From Trochalopteron elliotii (taxonomy: Eukaryota; Chordata; Aves; Passeriformes; Leiothrichidae), in assembly GCA_024734555.1 (NCBI GenBank), contig JANPWX010000031.1:879102-943101 (forward strand): a stretch of 64,000 nt of DNA, written 5' to 3'. The notes under the pieces were generated by a model. It searched no databases, had not been told where the DNA came from, and saw nothing but the letters and a program-made list of their open reading frames with translations. Shown piece by piece: positions 13,001-25,571 of this stretch. Numbering within the stretch: the first letter of the stretch is position 1; the number at the start of each line of letters is the position of its first letter. The position numbers were made by a program, and so were the translations under genes.

Positions 13001-16000
13001 GATGGAAGAAGGATAAAAGAGCCTCTGCTACTATCTATTTGCTGCTGGCACAGCATATGTTAGTGACATTATGTGAGCATCATATATTAAAACTGCCTTT
13101 CTGCTAACCACTTGAAGGTATGTTCATGTCAGTGAGAGCAGAATCAGAATACTTCAAGCTGTTCTTTTCCCTCCCTTGCCTAGTGGCTGCAACGAGCGTC
13201 AGTGCACAAGCAGGATTGCTACCACCTTCTAATTGTGAGCTAGAATTGCTCAATTCAGGTAGGAAGTCCTGTTTTAGAGAAGAGTCACTCCTTATGGATC
13301 AGCACAAAGGTAGTCAGAAGAGGCAGGAGAATCCTGCTTGCAAGTGAAAATTCTGAGAAATTTCATACACAAGAAATTATTTAGGCATGAAGATTAACTG
13401 GGTAAATGTCCTGATTGAAATGATTTTGTAAAACCACAGATTTAAGAAATAAAATTCAAATGCAGGGTCTGTAGTTAAATGGCTAAGTAGTACCTGACCT
13501 TTACACATGACATCTTCCTGTGAAAGGTGGTTAGGCTGAGCAGAATGAGGCTGAACCTTAATCATCTAAGACCTGGTAAGAGTACCACCACATTAGAGTG
13601 AAGACAGGCAAAAGGGAGAATTTTTTAGTGTAAGGTTTGAGAGTGTATTCTATAACATGGAATGGTGTACACAGAAAAATTAGCAACAACAAAGGTATTG
13701 TAGTAAGACGATGTGTTTTCTGTCCTCCCATATTTGGCAGGTGACTTTAAGAAGAAAGGGAATGCTTTCAGATGATGGACAATGCAGTTATTCAACAAAA
13801 CACCATTTCTCCCAAACAAATTAATGGAAGAAAGTGAGTTAAGCACAAAATTGTTAATTTTCCCTTCGTATTAATATTTGAGTCAGGGCTAGATTAAAAA
13901 CATAGTCAATTATTCACTTCAGTTACAAATGATATAGGTGATAAATTCAGGAAGTTTGTAAGCCAAAAGATACCCAAACCATTTCCTGCACAAACCTGGT
14001 GGGGCTTGTTTGTTTGTTTGTTAGCAAAATGGAAGGGTATTATATATCAGAGACCTGGTTTTTACACTGTAAGATAAGTCAGAAAAGTGAAGCACAAGTA
14101 AATGTTTCGCAGCTTGCAGTCACATTGTGTTAAGAATCACTGAGCAGAAGGATTAAGTTGAAAGCTTCAAATTGGATAAACCTGTGTGACTCACCTGTGA
14201 AGACTTTCTAAGTTGTCATGGCACCTGGTTATTCTACCTAGCAACCTTCTATTTAAATTTTCATAAGGAAAAAACTATTTCCCCATTACAATTATGCAAG
14301 TTTGGCATTCTTTTGCATAAAACAGGAAGGTCCAATTCTGCTTCTTTGCAAAAGTGATTAAACCACCTAAGATGAAATAAAAAGTAAAAATAGGTCTCCT
14401 AGTGAGTCCATGGCAACTATAATTTTTCCTTTACCCTCACCTTTGCAGCTAATCCAACCCCTTCTACAATCTGCAATTGGTGCACAGCACAAGTATTCAC
14501 ATCTGTTCCAAGGGGATTCATTCATCTTGTAGAACAGACATTAGAACAGTCACTTGGATGAGGGAGAATAAACATCAGGATGTCTTGGCCACAAAGTCAG
14601 TGTGACTGACTACAGCTGTATCCAAGATCAGGAAATAACCTAGTGGGCTTTAAGGTTTCTGTGAAAGAAAAATGAATACGTATGGATTTAGAGCTCTGTC
14701 TTGCAGTTATTTTTGTGTTCTTATGTTTTCATGTGAATCTCGTGATGCACATGGACAGACCTACCAATTTGAAATTTGTACTGGTTTTCCATTCATGCTT
14801 CCTTGACTATTTCTTCTGAAATCAGATTGGGATTTTATTCTTTCTTAATTAAAAAAGCATGCAAAAGTGCAAGCAAGGTTGTGATATCTTGTAATTTTCA
14901 ACAACATTGCTAATTTTCTTCAATTTTTTTAAAAAAAACAGGCCTCTATCTAACAACCCTCTAATACTAACATCTGGAATATACAGGAATTCAGTTTCCT
15001 GCTCTTGTTTTTAGTTATGAAAAAGATTGACTGATTTGTTTTATTGTGGTATTTGTTGTAATCTTCCTGCTGCCTTACTGAAGGTTAGCAATTTTCCTCT
15101 TTTTGCAGCACAAGAAATTGTGTCACTAGTATAACTATCAACACATCAATATTTTGTGATAGTTGAACCTCTGTTCTGGAATCTAGCATATGGAAAACAA
15201 CACAAATATATCTGCTTCAAAAAAAATGAAAAGTAATAGTTACTAGTGTCAATGTAAATAATAATATGGACTTTTTTTGAAAAGAAGCAAATTTGAAAAA
15301 AAAACAGCTTAAATTTGAAAGCGTTTGGAAAAAGCAAAACACAAATCAAATCTGCCTCAATTTTCAAAAGGAAAGTTGAATCAACTACTACATGCTTGCT
15401 TTTTACAGTTGTATCACCAAATACAGAACTTCACCTTTTGAAATAGAAGCCCATTTGTCTGATAGCCTGGAATTCTGTGCATCCTAGAACTTAACCTGGA
15501 GTCCTTGCATCCAATCCATTTGCCATTAATATAATACATGAGATATAAAAATATTTTAGTAATAAGAGACTAGTATTAATAGCATTTCTCACTTGCAGAC
15601 TCTAGCCTCAAGCAGATCTCACTGATTCCATCGCTGCTGATCTATCCCAAGAAAACCGCAAGTTATTTTTACCTAAACACAGAGAAATGGTCCAGAGATA
15701 ATGGCTCAGTCTGAAATCAATGGGCACTGAATGTGCAAAGTGAAAAAATTAAATATGGTAATTATAATTACATTTTTGTTAGCAAACCATAGTGGGATAG
15801 TGTCTTTATTTAGACATTTATAGGGTGATTAAAAAGATTTACGGTAAGTCATATTACAAATTAAAGAGCTAACTCCAAATAAGTGTAATTGACTTTAGAA
15901 TCCCACATTTCAGGGTATTTTCCCTCTTAATGAAAGAAGAAACAAATACCAAAAACCTTGTTATGATTTCCAGACAAAGAAATAATATTTGGGTTTTACA

Positions 16001-18414
16001 ATACCCATGTGTACTGAAAGCAGTAGTAATAACACGTTTAGCAGAACAACTATATCGTATTTTCTAATGACAACATGGTAAATATCCCATGACAATTTTT
16101 GCTAATTTCTTCTTCATTAGGTAACATAATTTTATCATTTACAACTACCTCTACAGAGGCACTGGGGTTTTGAGAAAGATAGATTTTAATTTTTACTATC
16201 TGTTTCTAAACAGCATGTAAAAAGTAATTTTGCCTCACTTTGAAATGTTCTGACAAATTCTGGCAGGACAGATTTTCAGAAATTTACTTCAAACTTTCGT
16301 TATTCATGGGTCTATTTGTCTATGAAAAAGAAGCTTTCTTATATTCACAGGGATTTACTTCTTCATTTTTTTGAAGGGAAAACAAGAGAGGAAAAGTAAA
16401 ATGCAATTGAAGAACACCAAAGTGCAGTATTAACAGAAGACAGGTTACATTCACTGGCTTTGCACTTCTAAGCTCTTTGGAGGAGAATGCACAGTGTTAC
16501 AAAGAGAACCTAAACTCCCCAGTGTTTAAATTGCATGCCTGCTGAGAACTACAGAGAGGGTGGCAGCTCCCCCTAACCAGCTTGCTCAGCAGGGATTATA
16601 CATTTAGGGACTATCTTCAGCACAGAAAGTCTTTATACACGTAAGTCCTATTGAAACAACCAGCCTAGGATAAAAGTTCTGCTTATAAAATCCTTTGGTT
16701 TAAAAAAAAAAGTGCTTGGACCTTCTCTGAATTCTTTATAAAGCTGAGTTTGCACTGTGTATCTCAGTGAAGCCAAAGAAAAATTGGAAGTCACTTGAGG
16801 AGACCAGGATTAGACCCTGTATATGCAGGACTTTTGCCTTGCTTAAAAGTCTGACTGAGTTTATTTTTCTGACCAGTTGTAAAGACTGTTTCTTCACCTT
16901 GCACTTCCACTTTCTGGGAAATTAACCTAAGAGACCAGTTTAAAGCATTGTCTGAAACCAAGGGCTAAGGGAGCCAGCTCCAGGGAAAAAAGTTTTTCTA
17001 ATTTACCCTAAAAAAGATAAAGCCTTGCATATGGAAACTCTTCTTTTCTGCTTTACTTTATGTATTCTAAAGTCCCACATGAAAAAACCCTGGCTTGCTC
17101 TGTCTAAAAATGATTGCTCAATCTCTTGTAGCCACATATTTGAAAGCTTTACTTGAATAAGTCTTTTGAAACACTTGGTAAGAAATTGCAGGTATATCAA
17201 AAAATAGATTATTATTACAATAATATGGATGAACAAATGTTACTGTTTAGAACTTTCCAAAAAAACAGCTTTTCACTGGAACTGCATAGTCCTTAGGAAT
17301 AAAAACCCCTCATTGATTGTTTTGATTTTGCTAGACAGTTTTTAAGACTTTTAGACTTAACATGATTCCAAAATAGCTGGTATAGAAAATATGATCTAAG
17401 AGTCTTCTGAGATCTTTCCTACATCCTATCAGTCGATACATCTCATGCTTTAAAAACTCCTTATTTTCTGTAACAGACATTGCCAAATAACCAACTTGTT
17501 TTGGGTGAGTCCTAAATTACCAGTACAGTTATATATAGAAGTCAGTAGGTAGGAATAACAAACTACATCAATCTTTTAATTTTGTTATCTTTTAATATAA
17601 TTTGCAAAAAAACCCCCAACAAACCATTTGCAGTTTTAGTTTTATATTTTGGTTTATTTGAGAAAAACAAATTGAATAATTATGTTTGAAAAGTTTAGAC
17701 ATTAGGAAAGTTGAGACATTTCAAAACAAAATGATGTTTTGCATTAAAAAAAATAATTTTAAATGATTTCGGTTTTGAACAGTATTGTATCTGAAAGTGT
17801 GGGAAGGACAATGGAAAATGTTAATAAGACAAAGATTTCATATCATAGCAGAGAAAATATTTTTGAACCACAGCATTGAAATTCATGCAGTGATTTTAAT
17901 TAAATTTTTAAAGTCAAGATAAAATTATTCTCATTCCATTTTTCTATTGCTAGACCTAGTTCTCTGGTGTTTATTTCTCTCTCCAAGATTTATCCCTCCC
18001 CCCTGTCTAATACATGCCTCAAAGTATGTAATTTTTCTGAATGCTATGTAGTATGAAGATACCAAAATAGATTTAAATTACCTTTCTCTAATAGTGTTTA
18101 AATTCTAAATGGAATAGCACTACAAGTTGATTAGAAGTAGATTTTAATACATTCATTAAAATAATAACGAAGTCTAGAAGCAATAGCACCACAAATAGTT
18201 CCAATAATTCTAACTCTTCCAGACTCTTTTAGAAGGAACTGTCAAGAGCTGCCAATTCAAAGCAAACATTGATGTGTGAATGCAGAAAAACTTAAGTATA
18301 CTTGGTATCACCACTACTCATTTATCCTCATGGGTGTGACTGTGAGGATACACCACACTAACATTAATAACACCCAGTGAAATCTGTAGTGCTTAGAGGT
18401 AATGTAGCAGAAGA
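10001..18414. other. Unique A+T-rich DNA with two exon-like stretches
   Basis: No repeat family is recognised apart from a short (TTGT)4 run at about 14007-14022. Two stretches look exon-like on the plus strand. One is 11141-11258, open for 39 codons between TTTTCTTAG and GTATGT. The other is 13184-13258, after the pyrimidine tract ending CCTTGCCTAG and before GTAGGA. Their reading phases do not chain into one frame, and no protein family is recognised, so they are left as candidates. The remaining frames of 60-86 codons lie on both strands and look random. Confidence 0.55.
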
Positions 18415-19163
18415 CTGTGCTGCCATTCAGGAGGATCTGGACAGCTTGGAGAGCGGGGCAAAGAGGAATCTAAAGATTTTCAAGAAAGGCAAATGCAGGG
18501 TCCTCCACCTGGAGAAGGGTAACCCCATGCAGCAAGACTGACTGGGGGCCAAGCTGCTGGAAATTAGCTCTGCAGAGAATGGGTCCTTGGCACATTAGGA
18601 ACAGCATTGCCAGCAGCTCAAGGGAGGTAATCCTGTCCCTCTACTCAGCCCTGGGTGAGGCACATCTGGAGTGCTGTGTCCAGTTCTGGGCTCCTCAGGA
18701 CAAGAGAGACATGGAGCTCCTGGAGCAAGTTCAGTGAAGAGTAACAAGGAAGATTAAGGGACTGGAACATCTCTCCTACATGCAACTGGGCCTGTTCAGC
18801 CTCAGGAAGAGATGACTGAGCAGGAATCTTGTCAATGCACAAATATCTGAAGGGCAGGTGTCAAGAGGATGGAGCCAGTCTCTTTCCAGTGCTGCCCAGC
18901 TACAGAATAGGGGGCAATGAGCGAAAAAGTGCAGCACAGAATGTTTCATCTAAGTATGAGGAGAAAAGTCTTTACTTTGAGGGTGGCAGAACACTGGAAC
19001 AGGCTTCCAAGGGAGGTTGTGGAGTCTCCTTCTCTGGAAATATTCAATCCCACCTAGACACAATCCTGTACAACCTGCTCTAGGTGAACCTGCTTTAGCA
19101 ATGGGGTTGGCCTAGGTGATTTCCAGAGGTACCTTCCAATCCCAACTGTTCTGTGGTCCTGTG
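18415..19163 (+). mobile_element. CR1 LINE, 3' end fragment
   Basis: A 5'-truncated copy of the avian CR1 non-LTR retrotransposon, about 750 bp and covering only the 3' part. Diagnostic stretches include GGGTCCTCCACCTGGAG near 18498, CTGTGTCCAGTTCTGGGCTC near 18675, TGTTCAGCCTCAGGAAGAG near 18793, and a terminal CCAATCCCAACTGTTCTGTG. No reverse-transcriptase domain remains. The open frames at 18645-18842 (minus) and 18829-19083 (plus) lie wholly inside the element and are artefacts. The final 8-bp repeat is degenerate, which suggests an old insertion. Confidence 0.96.
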
Positions 19164-22100
19164 CTAGCTAAAACAGAGAAAGCTGCATGCTTCTGAGAAA
19201 CAGGGACAAGAATCTGACAGACCATAATTCATCAGACAGAATTTTTCAAGTTCCTTTGTTTTCTCTTTTCTGTACTACCTCCTAGTTTTGGTTTTTGTTT
19301 TTGTTTTTTTTTTTTCTCTCGGTATGCATCTCTTTGTCCCACAATAAACACTTGAAATGATGCTTAACTACAGGAATAAAGGAGAGTTTAATCTAACTAG
19401 ATTGCAAATGATTTACAAAAAAGCCTTTTCTCATCTTCTTTACAGTGGAAGAGAATTGTTGCTTTAACATTTAGCACATGGCATTTTGGAGTACATTAAA
19501 ACCAACTACAAACCTATGTTTCAGCTGGGAAAATGGGAATAATTAGCATGCCCATGCACTGATATATTTTAACTGTCTCAGGGCATTTAAAGATGCTGTT
19601 ATATATATATTTTTTTCACTTTTAGCAAAAGAATTTAAATAAAAAAGGAAAAATATGACTGAGAAAGATAGTAAAATTTGTATTTAATGATGTCTTTGGG
19701 TAGCTAGCAGCAAATTAGTTAGAGATAAATGGCAGGTGTTATGTGTTTTCCCATTTACACAGCCATAAAAATAAGGATTTTGTTGAGCAGCATGCAGTTC
19801 CCTTGCTGCAAATTGTATCCTAATGTGGTGAAAAAAGGACAAAGTTATAATTTTTTCATTTTCTGATTTTAATAATTTTGATTTGTAGTAATTGATCTTT
19901 TAAGGGCATTGTTTGTATGAATAACAAATACCTTACTCAGTTCTCTTTATTTAATACAAAGATAACACTTCTAATTAAACTCTATAACAGAAATCCCTTT
20001 TCTAGACATGCCAAATGCTATTCCTAATCCACTCCTTAATGGGGTCTGTTCTTAGTTAAGACCACCTAGATTTATTAATTTTTCCAACTGGAAATCTAAA
20101 ACCAAACATCATTTCATTTAGCTGGTTTATATCATACCTATAAAACTGAGATTTCAGCGCAGGAGTTCATGGCTCCCCCTCACGAATTCAAGTGGACTAA
20201 AAGACATTTGTACACAAAGACAGGAGATTTATGTGTTCTTTTTCTTTTTAGCTGAAACAAAGCTGTTAATGTCAAAAGAGCAGTTGTAAGCCAAACTATG
20301 TATTTGTCAAATGAGAACCATTTGAAAGGCACAATCATGTAAGACTTCATTTCAATTATCTGTTGCATACTGTCAGTAAATTAACATTTTCTGTTTGCAG
20401 TTGCAGTTGATGATGATCACAAAGGCAAGCCTTTTTTACCTGATGACCATGTCTTGTGCTGCTGATACAGCATTTCAATGTAACAGCTGTTCAATGCACA
20501 GATTCCCAAAGTCATTGTCTGAACTGGTAGAGAAAAAGATGCACTTAATATTCTTGTTAACTAACAATATGAACCACATTTATATATTCTACTGAGTGTT
20601 GAACATTAATGTACCCTTAATTGTGGCTTATTTGGGTAAACTTCCAGGTGTTACTTCATGGTTAGTATGTTGCAGTTTAAAAATATGGATGCAGGTAGAA
20701 ATAATAGAAAATTATATGTGTGTATAAAATAAAAAAACTGCATGTATAAAAATTATTGAATTTATAATTACATTATCAAGGTAATGCATACATAAATTAT
20801 AACAAATTGATAAATAATAAATTTATGTATAAAATAAATATATGTATAAAAATATAAGTAATGAACAAGAGGAGAAAAAGGCAGTATTTCAATATCATGT
20901 ATATTATTATCAAAACTAACTGCAATAAGCAAAAAATGCTTTACCTTTGTACTTTCCAAAATATTACAGTTCTGTTTATCTTCTGGTATTCATGAATTAA
21001 ATCAGTATTAGGTGCTCTTGCTGATCCCTTTCTAAGATAATTTATGCCAGTTAAAGTGAGAAGTCTGGAAATTAGATAATTTGTGAATTGTAGTGTATAG
21101 AGCATCAGTTTTTACTTTTATTATGATTAATTCTTTATAATTAAAACTTATTGAAACTGTTTACTAGGACTGTGTTCTACATTTTAATATTAGGTCTATT
21201 CTGTGTCATTTAACATTATCAAATGCAAAACTCATTTTTTTACAAAGGGAGGAAAATTACCCTGGTGAGTTTAGTTAAATTAACATAATTTGTAATGGTT
21301 TCAAGTTCCTTTGAAAATTGGTGATTTATACATGAAAGATATTAACTTTTTAACTACCATTTGGTGAAGTATATGAATTCTGTATTACAGAAATATCAAC
21401 AGTAATTTATGTAAAAATAAAATAAATATATAAGCAAAAACAAAGGTGACCAGACCTTACATAACTGGGAACAGCACTAGCACATGCCACCAAACTTTAA
21501 AAGTTCATGGTTTACCTTATTTAAATCAGTAGTAAACAAATGCAAACTCACAAAAACAAGTGTGCTCTCCCCCTCTCCCACTTTAAGCCTTAAGCACGGG
21601 TGCACCTAGACCTACTGCAGTGCCCTAGTACACCTTGTCATCGGGTCTTGTTAAACCACATTCGCTTTTAACGCTGAATTCCATTAACACTCTGGTTTAT
21701 ATCAATAAAATACATTGTCGCTCCTCTCTTATGAGTAAAGTGCATCACTGCATTTGCAACACACCCCCTGTCTGCAGATAGCAAAGCATGTATCGTACAA
21801 CAAGCCTGTCTTTTCTTTACTGTTATTTGGAGAGCTCTTCTAAAACTGGATGGCTTGCTCCAGGGACATACCCCTCAAACAAAATTTTCTTTTTTTCTCT
21901 TTAGGCATATTTCTTTTCAGCCTCTGCATGCCTCAGTTACCCTAATAGCACTTAACATGTCTGTTCCAGGTTGAGCTCATCTTTTTTATTACAGTAATCA
22001 CAGGTGCCACAGCCTGCCACACATAATGTCTTGCTGATGATGTTGTACAACAACACTTCTGTTTTCCTACCTGCACTTTGCCTCAAGCATCTCAGAAGTA

Positions 22101-24795
22101 TGTTGACCTTTTTCTCAGGTATATCACATTTATAACTCATAATCATCTCCTGGTAAATTGATACACCTATTTCTTTCTGCCCTCTCCTTTTCAACTAAAG
22201 ATGCTGCAGCTTATAACAGAACTTTTTTTGCTATCCTATAACTTGATGCATTAAATCTATCAATTTTCATTATTCCAATACTTTTTCCCATTCATTTTTT
22301 GTGTAATGTTACAGCAGTCTTCTGTGGCTCAGGATCATAGGTCTTAATCATTTGTCATCCTTAGAAAAGACTCAAGCTAATAGCAAGAAGTTGCATGCTC
22401 TTACTTGAATGAGACAGAGACAGGAAGGAGTTGATTCACTCTGAATTCTCTTTGTTCTAATGAGTTAATTTTTAATTCATTTGGAATAATTTCTGAGGAG
22501 CAACCTCAAAAATGAAGCTAATACAAGAAAACATTCTTCATAAATACTCTTTGGTGTGAAGACACAGGCGGACTCCATGTGTTTAAAAATGAGAACATCA
22601 GCCATGTTGAGTAAGTTGACTTTATATCCTGAGTACCAAATAGTTTCCCAGTTAACACAGCATACCAAATTGATGTTTCCCAGAGGAAAATAAATAAGGA
22701 AAATAATCAATATATATGGATATATATTTTTGCTATAAATATGAACCAAGATCCTCTTGAAGAACTTGTTATTCATACATGCATTTTACTGCATCTGGTA
22801 TACCCTGCAATGAAATACCATGAAACTCACATTAGGAAAATTCAGGGATTTTATGAGTAATATGCTAGGTGGATGACAAGCCTGAAATTATTCTATTCCA
22901 CAGTGATCACAAAAGTAAACCAAAACTCAACTAGTGTTGACCTCAGAAAGTTAGAGACAATATAAATATGACAATGGTCTGAGGCTCTTATGGTTTCCAG
23001 GGTAAGAAAAACATAAGAAAGGCAATAACAAGCAGAAAAATAGAAAGGAGGTTCAGACTTCCATCTGTGATCAGCTTGACCCTTTTAGTGAGATTCCATG
23101 GATTTAGACTGAGGTTGAGAAACTTTTCAAGAACTAAACTTTCACATGGTTTGAGATTCTGTGCAAAATATTTAATCCAGACATTACTGAGAGATTTAAC
23201 TGAAAAGTTGTTTTGCTGGGTACTCACCCAGTCTCCAAAGCTGAGAAGGAATTTTTATGTTTGATTTCTTTTCTTCCTCACATATACTTTTTTGTGTATT
23301 TATTGTATATAGCTTTATAGTTAGTTTTACAGGCATATGTTTCAAAACATAAAGCAGTGATGTATGCATGTTTATAGTCAGCAATTTCAACTTTATCTCT
23401 GTTTGATAATAATGGTCTCATTTGTAGTTGGTGGGTTTTTTGCTTAACAATTTGATGGAACCAGGGCACTAAACTGAAGGATGATAGTAGTCCAAATGAA
23501 GCCCAAAACGCATCAGGTCCCCCTATGTTGCCATGTGGGCTCTGTCTCTCAGCTTTTTCTGCCATCTGCATCTTTTCACTCTTGAGTCCTTGACCTCCCT
23601 TCCAAAGAAAGCATCTCAGCCAATCACCCCAAGCTTCTGGCCAACTGCAATTGCATGGACACAGTGCCACATCTCACTGGGATTGGTGCCATTTTTAGCA
23701 TAGAGATTTCAATATCAAACATATTTGCTAATTCAACCCTGCTTCTCTTTTAAACACTTTGTATATGTATTTTTTAACAGAAAGAAATATAAGATACTCT
23801 AAAAATGTGTCCGTCTGTTTCTTACTATCTCGTCTGAAGTAAGTTTTAAAATATGCCTCCTTTTTGGTGGTGAAATAAAAATTTACTTTTTGGGCAGCAA
23901 AATGGATTATAAACATAACTGAGAGAGAAAAGTAATTATGGAGGGGATTCCAATTTGGCACGAGAAACGCAATATATCCAGGGGACTTGTGCCAGTGAGC
24001 AATGAAAGCATTGGTGACAATGAATCTTGTAATGTTGTCATTAAGCCTACTTGTTATTGTTTATCTTCTGGTAGATCATCATCATTTGTCATCCAATTCC
24101 TAGCAAAGCATCACATTGGACTCCCAAGCTGATTTCTCACTGTATGATTACTCAGTGCTGGGATTGCTGAGTGCCTGCCTGCTCATGGCTGGACATGGGC
24201 TGAAAGGTTGGCTGCTGTGTGAGACTTTAGATAACTGCCAATGTATGTAATTACTACCAGTTTAGCCCTCATAGAGATTTTTGAGATTTCTTTAGATTTT
24301 ACATTTGCTTGTCCTCAGGAGTCTCCTTATAGGCACTATTTTTTCCCTATTTATAGTGAAGCTTTGGCTTAAGTCAAAAGACAGAAGCGTGCATGCTGGG
24401 GAACCATTCAGAGGAGGTTGCCTCTGGGTGATATTCTGTTCGTCCAGTGAGATAATGTTGCTCCTTTGCTTCTGTATGCATGTTCAAATTTGCCTTACCT
24501 TTTCAGGTGAAAAAAATCCATCCTATCTAGGAAGATTCACTGTTATATATGAGCAGCGGGCTTCTTAACAATTTTTAGAAAAGGGCAGAGATTGACCCTT
24601 AAAAATACATTCACTGAAAACCCAAAACCTCCACCAGCTTTCAGCCTTCACAAATGTAAGTTGTGTTTGTGAATCTCTTTAGAACTGAGGGAGAAAAGGT
24701 TCTTTTCCTCACATAGTCCCTGGTAGTAAAATGTTCTATGGCTGTGAGGTTGGTCCCAGAATTAGAGTCACTCTAGAAATGGAATGGCGATGCAT
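19164..24795. other. Unique A+T-rich DNA with a CpG-retaining patch
   Basis: A T-rich run follows the CR1 copy at about 19290-19318. At about 21590-21800 the DNA keeps six or so CpGs within 210 bases, more than its surroundings. The frame at 23278-23670 (minus, 130 codons) is one of the longest in the window. It has no recognised domain and ends in a low-complexity lysine- and tyrosine-rich tail, so it is not called a gene. No other repeat is recognised. Confidence 0.6.
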
Positions 24796-24803
24796 ACACA
24801 CAA

Positions 24804-24857
<54 letters not shown>
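24796..24857. repeat. (CA)n microsatellite
   Basis: A 62-base CA run with two interruptions by AAA-type bases in its first half and about 19 uninterrupted units in its second half. It ends 41 bases before the target-site duplication of the adjacent LTR. The open frame across it encodes a meaningless His-Thr repeat. Confidence 0.97.
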
Positions 24858-24860
<3 letters not shown>

Positions 24861-24898
24861 CTTACACTCTTGCATGTAAATATATCAGTAATAAAACT

Positions 24899-24904
24899 GA
24901 TATC
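24899..24904. repeat. Left target-site duplication GATATC
   Basis: GATATC directly precedes the TG of the LTR at 24905 and is repeated exactly at 25566-25571, directly after the terminal CA. Confidence 0.9.
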
Positions 24905-25565
24905 TGTGGGGTTGCAGGATTTTGCTTTAAAAGTTTTAATAAGTTTAGTATAGTTTTAGTTACCCCATATGGGCCCCTTGTCTTGGAGTTTTCTCTTCTC
25001 ATAAGCTGATAAGGGTTTCTATGCCTCTCTGGTCTTTGCCCAGAGACTGTTTCCTCTTGGTCCTTTCCCCATGATGATCCCTGCCCATCCTCTCCAATGT
25101 ATCCTTCTTCCCTCTGTCCATCACTGAGTCCTTATCTCCAAGGTCCAGAACCTTCGAGGAGATTTGGCCTGCAGTTGGCAGATTCCCCCAAGACCCCCTC
25201 CCCAAATTACCTTTGATTTGTTAGTAGTTAGGTAATTCAGTTGGCGTTTGTTGCTTTGCTTGGTTTCATTGGTTCATAGTTTGTACCCACCCCTTGAGCC
25301 TGTCCTGGACAAAACCCCCCTGCAGCCCAGGTCCGGGGTCTCTCCTGAGGCACCGGGCCTGAGGTAAGGGGTTCCCCTGTGACTCCAATAAACCTCTGTT
25401 CCCCAAACCTCCGAGAGTCCCCTCTTTCATTTACACCACGGCTGTGACAGCGAGTCGGGGTGCTGCAGAGCCAAGAGCTCACAAATTAATTCTGTTGTGG
25501 CGTGTCGGAGCTGCTGGGTGGTCCAGCCGACCAGCAGGCTGACCAAAGAGACACGCACCCCAACA
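24905..25565 (+). mobile_element. Solo LTR of an endogenous retrovirus, with target-site duplication (661 bp)
   Basis: The element starts TGTGGGGTTG and ends CACCCCAACA, so its ends are an imperfect inverted repeat with the canonical TG...CA. It is flanked by identical 6-bp GATATC copies. It is G+C-richer than its surroundings and contains an AATAAA polyadenylation signal at 25387-25392, with about 170 bases of R-U5 sequence downstream, which fixes the plus orientation. No primer-binding site, gag, pol or env remains, so homologous recombination between the two LTRs has probably removed the provirus. A 6-bp duplication is the size known for ERVK/alpharetrovirus-like groups (ERVL groups give 5 bp). 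The exact family is not named. The frames at 24999-25205, 25237-25482 and 25497-25727 are artefacts of this element. Confidence 0.93.
25387..25392 (+). terminator. LTR polyadenylation signal AATAAA
   Basis: An AATAAA hexamer in the plus-strand LTR at 24905-25565, at the place expected near the R/U5 boundary. Confidence 0.75.
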
Positions 25566-25571
25566 GATATC
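25566..25571. repeat. Right target-site duplication GATATC
   Basis: An exact copy of the six bases at 24899-24904, immediately after the LTR's terminal CA. Confidence 0.9.

Noticed and set aside
17477..17504. 28-bp stretch between TGTAACAG and GTGAGT, a possible microexon
   Set aside because: It is too short to test by reading, the acceptor tract is only moderate, and such pairs of sites are common by chance.
23278..23670. 130-codon minus-strand frame
   Set aside because: No domain is seen, the C-terminal part is low-complexity, no splice or promoter context is visible, and an overlapping frame is also open nearby. A frame of this length is expected by chance in 64 kb.
24731..25009. Frame with a His-Thr repeat
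   Set aside because: It translates the (CA)n microsatellite and runs into the LTR; not a gene.
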